Assembly (NCBI GenBank): GCA_015661135.1
Contig: JACVXW010000088.1
Span: 1-5,500 of the forward strand
Direction: 5' to 3'
DNA length: 5,500 nucleotides
From: Chloroflexota bacterium
GTDB lineage: Bacteria > Chloroflexota > Limnocylindria > Limnocylindrales > CSP1-4
Each line of letters opens with the position of its first letter. Position 1 is the first letter of the stretch. Of this stretch, positions 1-5,500 are shown piece after piece. The notes below the pieces were generated by a model that did no database searches, was not told where the DNA came from, and saw only the letters and a program-made list of their open reading frames with translations. A program made the translations under genes and the position numbers.

Positions 1-8
1 ATCGAAAC

Positions 9-25
9 CCGGCCCTCGGGGCCGG
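9..25. terminator. GC-rich stem-loop at left edge, possible terminator
   Basis: A perfect 7-base inverted repeat (CCGGCCC / GGGCCGG) is separated by 3 bases (TCG), or equally a 6-bp stem with a 5-base loop. It lies 24 bases before the first start codon. No T-tract follows on the + strand. On the - strand the stem is followed by GTTTCG, a weak U-run. It may be the terminator of a gene ending just outside the window, or a leader hairpin of the operon. The structure is visible in the sequence; its role is inference. Confidence 0.35.
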
Positions 26-32
26 CCACATC

Positions 33-39
33 TGGAGGA
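33..39 (+). promoter_or_regulatory. Ribosome binding site for the flavoprotein gene
   Basis: TGGAGGA matches the anti-Shine-Dalgarno sequence well and lies 10 bases before the ATG at 50. That spacing is slightly long but workable. It supports the ATG at 50, where the protein begins a few residues before the first FAD-binding strand, as is usual for the family. No convincing -35/-10 pair is visible in the 49 bases before the gene, so the promoter may lie outside the window. Confidence 0.6.
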
Positions 40-49
40 CATCGAGCAC

Positions 50-2575
50 ATGGCTTCGCTGCCGAAGCGCGCAAAGGTCGTCATCGTCGGGGCCGGGATC
101 GTGGGCAACAGCATGGCCTGGCACCTGGCGAAGCTCGGCTGGCGGGACATGGTCCTGCTCGAGAAGGGCACCCTCCCCAACCCTGGCGGCTCAACCGGCC
201 ATGCCTCGAACTTCATCTTCCTGACGGACCACAACAAGGAGATGGCGGCGTTCACGATGGACAGCGCCGTCCAGTACCGCGAGCTCGGCGTCTACCACGA
301 GTGCGGCGGCATCGAGGTCGCCCGGACGCCCGAGCGGATGGAGGAGCTCAAGCGCCGAATGGCGTCCTCGAAGTCGTGGGGGATCGAAGGCGTCCGCCTG
401 ATGACCCCGGCCGACGTCAAGGCCATGGTCCCGTTCATCGACGAGACGATCATCCTCGGCGGCTTCTACACGCCCGGTGTCGGCGTGGTTGATTCGCTCC
501 AGGCCGGCACCCTGATGCGCGAACGCGCCCGGGACATGGGCGCCCTGACGATCGCGGCCGGGGTCGAGGTCACCGGCGTGGACACCGAGAGCGGGCGCGT
601 CACCCGGGTCCGGACGGACCAGGGGGACATCGAGACCGAGTACCTGGTCATCGCCTGCGGGGTCTGGAGCCCGCGCATCGCGAAGATGGCCGGCGCATCC
701 ATCCCGCTCGTCCCGGCGGTCCACCAGATGATCGATATCGGTCCCGTTCCGATGTTCGCGAACGCCCGGACCGAGGTGGACTACCCGATCGTCCGCGACA
801 TGGACACGAACATGTACGAGCGGCAGCACGGCAACGGATTCGAGGTCGGCTCGTATGCCCACCGGGCGATCCTCATGGACCCCGACGACATCCCGTCCAT
901 CGCGGCGTCCGCCCTGTCCCCGACGATGCTCCCGTTCACCCAGGAAGACTTCGATCCGCAGCTGGAAGATGCCCTGGAGCTGTTCCCGTCGATCGTTGGC
1001 GACGAGAAGGTCGGCGTGAAGCTGGCGATCAACGGGCTGCTGTCGCTCACTCCGGACGGCAACCCGATCATCGGCGAGACGCCCGAGGTGAATGGCGTCT
1101 GGGCGGTTGCCGCCATCTGGATCAAGGAGGCGCCCGGGATCGCGAAATGCGTCGCCGAGTGGATGACCCACGGGACCCCCGAGATCGACCCGCACGGCTC
1201 GGACATCGCCCGCTTCTACGACCACCACAAGACCTGGCAGCACATCCGGGCCCGGACGACCGAGGGCTTCAACAAGACCTACGGCATCGTCCATCCCATG
1301 GAGCAGTGGGAGAGCAACCGCCCGATCCGGCGGTCGCCTGCCACCGCCCGCCACGCGGAGCTCGGCGCCGTGGCGTTCGAGGCGGCCGGCTGGGAGCGGC
1401 CGTTCTGGTACGGGGCGAATGAATCGCTCCTCGCCGAGTACGGCGATCGGGTCATGCCCCGCAAGGCCGAGTGGGAATCCCGGTGGTGGAGCCCCATCAT
1501 CAACGCCGAGCACCTCGCGATGCGCGACCGGGCCGGCCTCGTGGACCTCAGCGCGTTCGCGATCTTCGACGTCACCGGCCCCGGCGCCCTCGCCGCGCTC
1601 GAGCGGCTGTGCGTCAACAAGGTGAACGTCGCGCCGGGCAGGACCGTCTACACGCCGCTCCTGAACGCGGCCGGCGGGATCCTCGCCGACCTCACGATCA
1701 TGCGGCTCGCCCACGACCGCTTCCGTGTCGTCACCGGCGGCGGCATGGGCATGCGCGACAGGAAGATCTTCATGGACGGCCTGCCCGCCGACGGCTCCGC
1801 CCAGCTCCAGGACCTGACGGGTGCGATGACCACGTTCGGGCTGTGGGGTCCGCGGGCGCGGGACATCCTCGGGGCGGCCGCAGATGGAAGCGCCGACATC
1901 AGCCACGCTGGCTTCCCGTTCCTGACATCGAAGACCGTGGACATCGATGGCGTCCGGACCCTGGCCTCGCGGATCAGTTACGTCGGCGAGCTCGGCTGGG
2001 AGATCTACGTCCCCATGGAGCAGGGCCTCCGCGTCTGGGACGCGCTCTGGGCGGCCGGCAAGCCGCATGGCATGGTCCCCGTGGGGATCGGCACGTACGC
2101 CGTGACCTCCCGACTCGAGAAGGGCTACCGCGCTCACGGCGCCGAGCTGGAGCTCGATTTCAGCCTCGTCGAGGCAGGCATGGCCCGACCTTCACTCAAG
2201 GACGCGGACTTCGTGGGCCGGGCGGCGTACGAAAGGCAGCGTGAAGCCCCGCCGGTGGCGATCCTCTGCACGCTGACGGTGGACGACCCGACGTCATCGG
2301 CCGGCGTCAAGCGCTACATGCTCGGCCGGGAGCCTGTGCTCACGCCCGATGGGCAGTCGATCCTGGATGCGAGGGGGCGGCGGTCGTACGTGACCTCGGC
2401 CGGCTCCGGTCCGTCGGTCGGGAAGCACCTCCTGATGACGTACCTGCCGCCGGAGCGCGCAGTCGTGGGCACGAAGCTGGTCGTCGAGTACTTCGGCGAG
2501 CACTACCCGGTGACCGTGGCAGTCGCCGGCGCCACGCCGCTGTTCGATCCGGACAACAGCCGAATCCGGGCGTAG
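50..2575 (+). CDS. FAD-dependent N-methyl amino acid dehydrogenase/oxidase with GcvT-like folate domain (dimethylglycine oxidase / sarcosine dehydrogenase family)
   Basis: This is an 841-residue cytoplasmic flavoprotein without a signal peptide, close to the usual 800-850 residues of bacterial dimethylglycine oxidase. Residues about 9-375 form the FAD/DAO half, with G14-A-G16-I-V-G19 and E38 at the end of the second strand. His51 in PGGSTGHAS aligns with the histidine that binds FAD covalently in this family. His225 (VHQM) and Tyr269 (GSYAHR) match active-site residues known from Arthrobacter dimethylglycine oxidase. Residues about 387-442 look like the FAO_M linker domain. Residues about 445-715 are a GCV_T aminomethyltransferase domain (LWGP 598-601, YVGELGWE 644-651), and about 735-832 are its C-terminal barrel. 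Asp547 aligns with the folate-site aspartate. Family knowledge suggests oxidative demethylation of dimethylglycine, sarcosine or a related N-methyl compound, with formation of 5,10-methylene-tetrahydrofolate. The etfBA genes directly downstream suggest ETF rather than oxygen as electron acceptor. The family call is firm; the exact substrate cannot be read. Confidence 0.93.
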   Translation: MASLPKRAKVVIVGAGIVGNSMAWHLAKLGWRDMVLLEKGTLPNPGGSTGHASNFIFLTDHNKEMAAFTMDSAVQYRELGVYHECGGIEVARTPERMEELKRRMASSKSWGIEGVRLMTPADVKAMVPFIDETIILGGFYTPGVGVVDSLQAGTLMRERARDMGALTIAAGVEVTGVDTESGRVTRVRTDQGDIETEYLVIACGVWSPRIAKMAGASIPLVPAVHQMIDIGPVPMFANARTEVDYPIVRDMDTNMYERQHGNGFEVGSYAHRAILMDPDDIPSIAASALSPTMLPFTQEDFDPQLEDALELFPSIVGDEKVGVKLAINGLLSLTPDGNPIIGETPEVNGVWAVAAIWIKEAPGIAKCVAEWMTHGTPEIDPHGSDIARFYDHHKTWQHIRARTTEGFNKTYGIVHPMEQWESNRPIRRSPATARHAELGAVAFEAAGWERPFWYGANESLLAEYGDRVMPRKAEWESRWWSPIINAEHLAMRDRAGLVDLSAFAIFDVTGPGALAALERLCVNKVNVAPGRTVYTPLLNAAGGILADLTIMRLAHDRFRVVTGGGMGMRDRKIFMDGLPADGSAQLQDLTGAMTTFGLWGPRARDILGAAADGSADISHAGFPFLTSKTVDIDGVRTLASRISYVGELGWEIYVPMEQGLRVWDALWAAGKPHGMVPVGIGTYAVTSRLEKGYRAHGAELELDFSLVEAGMARPSLKDADFVGRAAYERQREAPPVAILCTLTVDDPTSSAGVKRYMLGREPVLTPDGQSILDARGRRSYVTSAGSGPSVGKHLLMTYLPPERAVVGTKLVVEYFGEHYPVTVAVAGATPLFDPDNSRIRA

Positions 2576-2580
2576 GCGCG

Positions 2581-2598
2581 ATGAGCACGCTCCGGTGA
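2581..2598 (+). promoter_or_regulatory. Five-codon mini-ORF overlapping the etfB GTG start
   Basis: Between the flavoprotein stop (TAG, 2573-2575) and etfB lies ATG-AGC-ACG-CTC-CGG-TGA (MSTLR). Its TGA at 2596-2598 overlaps the etfB GTG at 2595-2597 as GTGA. No strong Shine-Dalgarno sequence precedes the GTG. The arrangement could let ribosomes terminating here or at 2575 restart on etfB. Five codons arise easily by chance, so a regulatory role is inference. Confidence 0.25.
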
Positions 2599-3410
2599 AC
2601 ATCCTCGTCTGCGTCAAGCGCGTGCCCCAGACCGGCGGGCGGATCGTCCTGACCGCCGACGGCCAGGAGATCGATACGAAGTTCCTTGGCTTCACGATCA
2701 GCCCGCACGAGGAGTGCGGCGTCGAGGAGGCTGTCCGGATCATCGAGGCGGGCGGCGGTTCGTCCGCCGTTCTGACCCTCGGCCCGGCCGCGGCCGAGGA
2801 GCAGCTCCGCGACGCGATGGCCCTGGGCATCGACCGGGCGATCCTGCTCGAGACGGACGGATCCGAATGGGACCCGATGTCCACGGCAGCGGCGATCGTG
2901 GACGCCGTCCGGACGCAGGAGGCGGCCAACGGGCCGTTCGATCTCATCGTGTTCGGCAACGAATCCGCCGACAGCGGCGGGTTCCAGGTCGGGATCCGGG
3001 TTGCCGTCGCTCTTGGGCGGCCGGTCGTCAGCGGGCTGAAGGGTTTGACCATGGGCAGCGGCTCCGTGACCGCAAGGCGCGAGTCGGCTGGCGGTGGCTG
3101 GGAGACCTACGAGCTGACGCTTCCCGCGGTCGTGGGCGTGAAGGAGGGGATCAACCTCCCGCGCTACCCGTCCGTGCCGGGCCGCCTGCGGGCAAGGAAG
3201 AAGGAGGTCGAGCGGGTGGCCGTGGGAGCTACGGCCTCGCGCGCCGCACTGGCCGCCGGTTCGGCGACCGGCGCGCCGATCGGCCCCGTCAAGGTCGTCC
3301 TCCGCCTGCCCGAGGCGCAGGGCTCGGAGGTCGAGATCCTCGGCCGCGGCGCCGAGGCGGCACCTGCTGTCGTGGACATGCTCCAGCGCATCGGGGTCCT
3401 GGGGTCATGA
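2595..3410 (+). CDS. etfB: Electron transfer flavoprotein, beta subunit (EtfB/FixA family)
   Basis: This 271-residue subunit pairs with EtfA to form a soluble FAD-containing electron carrier between dehydrogenases and the quinone pool. The start MNILVCVKRVPQT is the classic EtfB N-terminus and fixes the GTG start at 2595. The Gly-Pro-Ala-x-Ala-x-Glu region (LTLGPAAAEEQLRDAMALG) and the N-L-P-R-Y stretch before the basic RARKK segment are also typical. The nucleotide-binding loop at residues 121-133 keeps G121, D126, Q131 and G133, but the usual Asn-Gln-Thr triplet reads Phe-Gln-Val. The recognition loop has Val194 where human ETF has its anchoring leucine. The gene follows the flavoprotein by 19 bases without a good ribosome binding site, and its stop overlaps the etfA start. 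These features suggest translational coupling and a dedicated partner for the upstream enzyme. The C-terminal 60 residues are Ala-rich and less conserved. Confidence 0.93.
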   Translation: MNILVCVKRVPQTGGRIVLTADGQEIDTKFLGFTISPHEECGVEEAVRIIEAGGGSSAVLTLGPAAAEEQLRDAMALGIDRAILLETDGSEWDPMSTAAAIVDAVRTQEAANGPFDLIVFGNESADSGGFQVGIRVAVALGRPVVSGLKGLTMGSGSVTARRESAGGGWETYELTLPAVVGVKEGINLPRYPSVPGRLRARKKEVERVAVGATASRAALAAGSATGAPIGPVKVVLRLPEAQGSEVEILGRGAEAAPAVVDMLQRIGVLGS

Positions 3411-4390
3411 GCGGCCCGATCGTCGTCCTCGTGGAGCATGCCGCGGGCGAGCCGGACCGCGTCTCGCTCGAGACGCTCGCCTTCGCGCGCGGCCTGGCGA
3501 ACGCACTCGGCGGGGCGACCGTGGAGGCGCTCCTGTTCGGCGATGCCGGGGCGGGCGTTGGCGCGAGCCTCGGCGCTCACGGCGCCGCGACCGCCCACGT
3601 CGTCGCGGACGCGCGTCTCGCCGGGGCGTATGCGCCGGGCGCCTGGGGCGCGACCCTGGGCGAACTCGCGACGACCCGTGGCGCGGCCGCCGTCCTGGCA
3701 CCGGGCTCGGACCGGGGCGCGGAGGTCCTGGCCCACGCCGCGGCTCGCCTCGGGCTGCCGCTCGCCGCGAACGTTCTGTCCGTCACCCCCGGCGCTTCGT
3801 GGTCCGTCACGCGCCAGCGCTGGGCCGGCAGCCTGCTGGAGGACGCAACCCTCGACGCGCCGATCAGGCTCATGTCGATGGCCCCGCACGCGGTCGCGGT
3901 CGACGAGCGCGCCGGGTCTGCGCCCGCGATGGTCGCCCCGTTCGCGCCCAACGTCGGCGACGCCGATCTCGTCGTCCGGGTCACGGGCCACGAACCCCCG
4001 GCGAAAGGTTCCATCTCCCTCACCGACGCCAAGGTCGTGGTCGGCGGTGGCCGCGGCGTCGGATCTTCGGACGCGTTCGCCGAGCTTGAGGAGCTCGCCG
4101 AGTTGCTCGGCGCCGCGGTGGGAGTCTCGCGTGTCGTGACGAGCAATGGCTGGCGACCTCACACCCAGCAGATCGGCCAGACGGGCCAGCGGATCGCGCC
4201 GGATCTCTACATCGCCTGCGGCATCAGCGGCGCGATCCAGCACATCGTCGGCTGCAAGTCCGCCAAGCGGATCCTGGCGATCAACACGGACGCGGAGTCG
4301 CCGATCATGGGCATCGCCGACTACGCCGTCATCGGCGACCTGCACACCATCGTGCCGGCAATCTCCGCGGAGATTCGCCGCAGGGCATAG
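3407..4390 (+). CDS. etfA: Electron transfer flavoprotein, alpha subunit (EtfA/FixB family)
   Basis: This 327-residue FAD-binding subunit is the partner of EtfB. The ATG at 3407 overlaps the etfB stop as ATGA, a typical coupled junction, and gives the family N-terminus (IVVLVEHAAGEPDRVSLETL). The frame stays open back to 2714, but that stretch lies within etfB and is not protein-like. The C-terminal FAD domain is strongly conserved: VVVGGGRGVGS at 210-220, Ser241-Arg242, QTG with Thr259, and GISGAIQH with Gln278-His279. These align with human ETF alpha Ser248, Arg249, Thr266, Gln285 and His286 at a constant offset of seven, so FAD binding should be intact. The AINTDAESPI and ADYAVIGDL motifs near the end are also canonical. 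The N-terminal half is Ala/Gly-rich and more divergent, as is common for this interaction domain. No good hairpin terminator follows the stop. Confidence 0.95.
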   Translation: MSGPIVVLVEHAAGEPDRVSLETLAFARGLANALGGATVEALLFGDAGAGVGASLGAHGAATAHVVADARLAGAYAPGAWGATLGELATTRGAAAVLAPGSDRGAEVLAHAAARLGLPLAANVLSVTPGASWSVTRQRWAGSLLEDATLDAPIRLMSMAPHAVAVDERAGSAPAMVAPFAPNVGDADLVVRVTGHEPPAKGSISLTDAKVVVGGGRGVGSSDAFAELEELAELLGAAVGVSRVVTSNGWRPHTQQIGQTGQRIAPDLYIACGISGAIQHIVGCKSAKRILAINTDAESPIMGIADYAVIGDLHTIVPAISAEIRRRA

Positions 4391-4461
4391 GCGTCGCGTA
4401 ACGGCACGCCAAGCGACCTGGCAGCCCCGTCGCACGGCCCGGAACATTTCCGGAGTCGCGC

Positions 4462-4467
4462 TAGAAT
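4462..4467 (+). promoter_or_regulatory. Candidate -10 promoter element for the VOC gene
   Basis: TAGAAT matches the sigma-70-type TATAAT consensus at five of six positions, in an otherwise GC-rich gap. Transcription would start near 4474 and leave a leader of about 40 bases before the ATG. No TTGACA-like -35 sits at the proper distance (4439-4445 reads CCGGAAC), so the call rests on the -10 alone. If real, the VOC gene and probably dapB are transcribed separately from the etf operon. Confidence 0.4.
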
Positions 4468-4503
4468 CGGGCTCTCCTCGCATCGATGTCTCGACGGACG
4501 ACT

Positions 4504-4509
4504 GGGAGG
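4504..4509 (+). promoter_or_regulatory. Ribosome binding site for the VOC gene
   Basis: GGGAGG is a strong Shine-Dalgarno match. It lies 4 bases before the ATG at 4514 and 7 bases before a second in-frame ATG at 4517. The spacing favours the second ATG, which would shorten the protein by one methionine. Confidence 0.65.
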
Positions 4510-4513
4510 TTCG

Positions 4514-4903
4514 ATGATGCGATTGCCAGATCGACGACCCGTTGGGCGGCTGCGCTGGATCCAGATTGATTGTCCGGATCCCGAGCGTCTTGCCTCCTTC
4601 TGGGCGAAGGTGCTGGACGTCGCGATCGAGGCTAGGCTCGGTGATCCTCCGCAGTTCGTGAACCTCGCCTCTGCCGAGCCCGGCGCACCCCAGGTGTGCT
4701 TCCAGCGCGTACCAGAGGCCAAGATCGTGAAGAACCGGCTCCACCTCGACCTGCACGTCGCCGACGTCGAGGTAGCGTGTGCCCGCGTCGAGGTGCTCGG
4801 AGGTCGTCGCCAGGACGACCACGACTTCCACGAGCACGGCTTCTCCTGGCGGAGGATGGAGGACCCGGAAGGAAACGAGTTCTGCCTGATCTATGGGGCG
4901 TGA
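4514..4903 (+). CDS. VOC-superfamily (glyoxalase/bleomycin-resistance fold) protein, function unassigned
   Basis: This is a 129-residue soluble protein, the usual size for a single-chain VOC protein with two beta-alpha-beta-beta-beta modules. The first module holds WIQIDCPDPERLASFWAKVL (residues 15-34), the D-x-x-D/P-x-x-L-A-x-F-W signature of the Glyoxalase_6-like group. The link segment has CFQRVPEAK (62-70) followed by KNRLHLDLHV (73-82), which opens the second module. The protein ends with WRRMEDPEGNEFCLIY (112-127), the typical VOC end in which a late Glu is often a metal ligand. His77 and Glu122 are plausible ligand positions, but metal binding cannot be proved from sequence. Family members range from lyases and dioxygenases to drug-binding proteins, and this subgroup is mostly uncharacterised. 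The gene stands 123 bases after etfA with its own promoter-like site, so a link to the flavoprotein operon is not implied. Confidence 0.85.
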   Translation: MMRLPDRRPVGRLRWIQIDCPDPERLASFWAKVLDVAIEARLGDPPQFVNLASAEPGAPQVCFQRVPEAKIVKNRLHLDLHVADVEVACARVEVLGGRRQDDHDFHEHGFSWRRMEDPEGNEFCLIYGA

Positions 4904-4946
4904 GCCGGTCCGAGGACCCGACATTCGCGTACGTCAAGCGACCGCG

Positions 4947-4952
4947 AAGGAG
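4947..4952 (+). promoter_or_regulatory. Ribosome binding site deciding the DapB-like start
   Basis: AAGGAG lies 6 bases before the GTG at 4959, which is ideal spacing. The frame stays open upstream to an ATG at 4893 inside the VOC gene, but that start has no comparable site. The sequence therefore favours GTG 4959. The gap of 55 bases after the VOC stop shows no promoter of its own, so the two genes may be co-transcribed. Confidence 0.75.
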
Positions 4953-4958
4953 AACCTT

Positions 4959-5500
4959 GTGAATCATGAGGCTTCAAGCCCGATCAATGTCTGCATTGCC
5001 GGTGCCACCGGGTGGGCTGGGCGCGCGCTCGTCGCGGGTGTCCTGGAGACCGATGACCTCGTGCTGCGTTCCGCGGTCGCCCGCTCGGCCGCCGGCATGG
5101 ACCTCGGGCTGGCGTTAGGCGGCGAGGCGCTGGGCGTGACCGTGTACAGCTCGGTTGATGAGGCGCTCCACGGCGTCGACGTCCTGATCGACTACACCTC
5201 ACACACGGCCGTGAAGGCGAACGCCCTGTTTGCGATCAAGCACGGCGTCGCCGTGGTGATCGGCGCCTCGGGCCTGACCGCGGCCGACTACGCGGAGATC
5301 GACGCGGCAGCTCGCCAGCACGCCGTCGGCGCGATCTCGTCCGGGAACTTCTCCGTGACGGCAGCCATGGCACAGGCGGCCGCGATGCTCGTCGCTCGCC
5401 ATCTCCCACAGGCCGAGATCATCGACTACGCGAGCGCCACGAAGGCCGACGCGCCAAGCGGGACCGCGCGCGAGCTCGCAGAGCGACTCGCCCAGGTACG
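4959..5500 (+). CDS. dapB: DapB-family 4-hydroxy-tetrahydrodipicolinate reductase homologue, 3' end cut by window
   Basis: The first 180 residues are present; a full DapB has about 240-270. The reading frame is open to the window end. Residues 9-24 form the Rossmann start INVCIAGATGWAGRAL with G15-x-x-G18-x-x-G21. LIDYT (76-80), the glycine loop GASG at 102-105 (usually GTTG) and SGNFS (128-132) follow in DapB order. The substrate motif DAPSGTA is at 164-170 and the catalytic lysine is Lys162. The canonical family acts in lysine and diaminopimelate synthesis, reducing the dipicolinate intermediate with NAD(P)H. Oddly, the E-A-H-H-R-H-K stretch of E. coli reads D-Y-A-S-A-T-K here (156-162), so both histidines equivalent to His159 and His160 are missing. 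A41-R42 replaces the E. coli Glu38-Arg39 cofactor pair, which hints at NADPH use. It may be a divergent true DapB or a paralogue with another substrate. No other lysine gene is in view. Confidence 0.85.
   Translation, partial: MNHEASSPINVCIAGATGWAGRALVAGVLETDDLVLRSAVARSAAGMDLGLALGGEALGVTVYSSVDEALHGVDVLIDYTSHTAVKANALFAIKHGVAVVIGASGLTAADYAEIDAAARQHAVGAISSGNFSVTAAMAQAAAMLVARHLPQAEIIDYASATKADAPSGTARELAERLAQV

Larger units (their letters stand above)
4391..4513 (+). other. Intergenic gap between etfA and the VOC gene
   Basis: This 123-base non-coding stretch marks a likely transcription boundary. It holds a candidate -10 box and a strong ribosome binding site for the next gene. A GGCGT / ACGCC pair (4390-4394 and 4406-4410) could form only a 5-bp stem with an 11-base loop and no T-run, so no terminator is supported. 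The sequence is a little richer in A and T near 4443-4500 than the coding regions around it. Confidence 0.5.

Noticed and set aside
1648..1944. Short - strand open frames such as this one, and similar ones at 781-1206 and 3577-4146.
   Set aside because: They are antisense to conserved domains, rich in Ser/Arg/Pro, and lack ribosome sites or known motifs.
191..2137. A 648-codon open frame on the - strand, antisense to the flavoprotein gene.
   Set aside because: Its translation is rich in Arg, Gly, Asp and His with no family motif. It is the expected shadow of a high-GC gene whose + strand product is fully conserved.
2714..3406. Upstream extension of the etfA frame, which would give a 558-residue protein.
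   Set aside because: The extension overlaps nearly all of etfB, reads as Arg/Gly-rich nonsense, and the ATGA junction at 3407 gives the conserved EtfA N-terminus.
4390..4410. Possible terminator hairpin after etfA (GGCGT / ACGCC).
   Set aside because: The stem is only 5 bp with an 11-base loop and no following T-run, so it is no better than chance in GC-rich sequence.
4146..4517. A 123-codon + strand open frame across the end of etfA and the gap.
   Set aside because: It is Ser/Arg-rich without motifs, lies mostly within conserved EtfA coding sequence, and has no ribosome binding site.
3164..4924. A 586-codon open frame on the - strand across etfB, etfA, the gap and the VOC gene.
   Set aside because: It crosses four clear + strand features, and its product is low-complexity Arg/Gly/Ala/Asp with no recognisable domain. 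It is a high-GC frame artefact.
4893..4958. Alternative ATG start for the DapB-like gene at 4893, adding 22 residues and overlapping the VOC gene.
   Set aside because: There is no ribosome binding site before 4893, while GTG 4959 has AAGGAG at ideal spacing. The added residues do not resemble the DapB N-terminus.

Overview
This is a high-GC bacterial segment, densely coded and entirely on the + strand. The base composition, GTG starts, short gaps and GC-rich codon choice fit a soil-type Actinomycetota or Chloroflexota genome. No marker gene here settles the phylum. I see no tRNA, rRNA, mobile element, CRISPR array or long repeat.

Positions 50-4390 form a compact three-gene unit. The first gene encodes an 841-residue flavoprotein of the dimethylglycine oxidase / sarcosine dehydrogenase family, with an N-terminal FAD amine-oxidising half and a C-terminal GcvT-like folate half. 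It is followed 19 bases later by the electron transfer flavoprotein beta subunit. The alpha subunit gene overlaps the beta gene by an ATGA junction. The simplest reading is a methyl-group catabolic unit. The flavoprotein would oxidise an N-methyl amino compound, pass the resulting one-carbon unit to tetrahydrofolate in its C-terminal half, and give the electrons to the dedicated ETF. An ETF:quinone oxidoreductase would be needed but is not in the window.

Positions 4391-4513 are a non-coding gap with a plausible -10 element (TAGAAT) and a strong ribosome binding site. After it comes a small VOC/glyoxalase-like protein (4514-4903). The last gene starts with GTG at 4959 behind an excellent AAGGAG and runs off the right edge. 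It encodes a DapB-family protein (4-hydroxy-tetrahydrodipicolinate reductase fold). The usual catalytic His-His pair is replaced by Ala-Ser, while the catalytic Lys and the DAPSGT motif remain.

Nothing here looks like a wholly new system. The points most worth a second look are the pairing of an oxidase-type flavoprotein with a private, divergent ETF, and the DapB homologue without its catalytic histidines.
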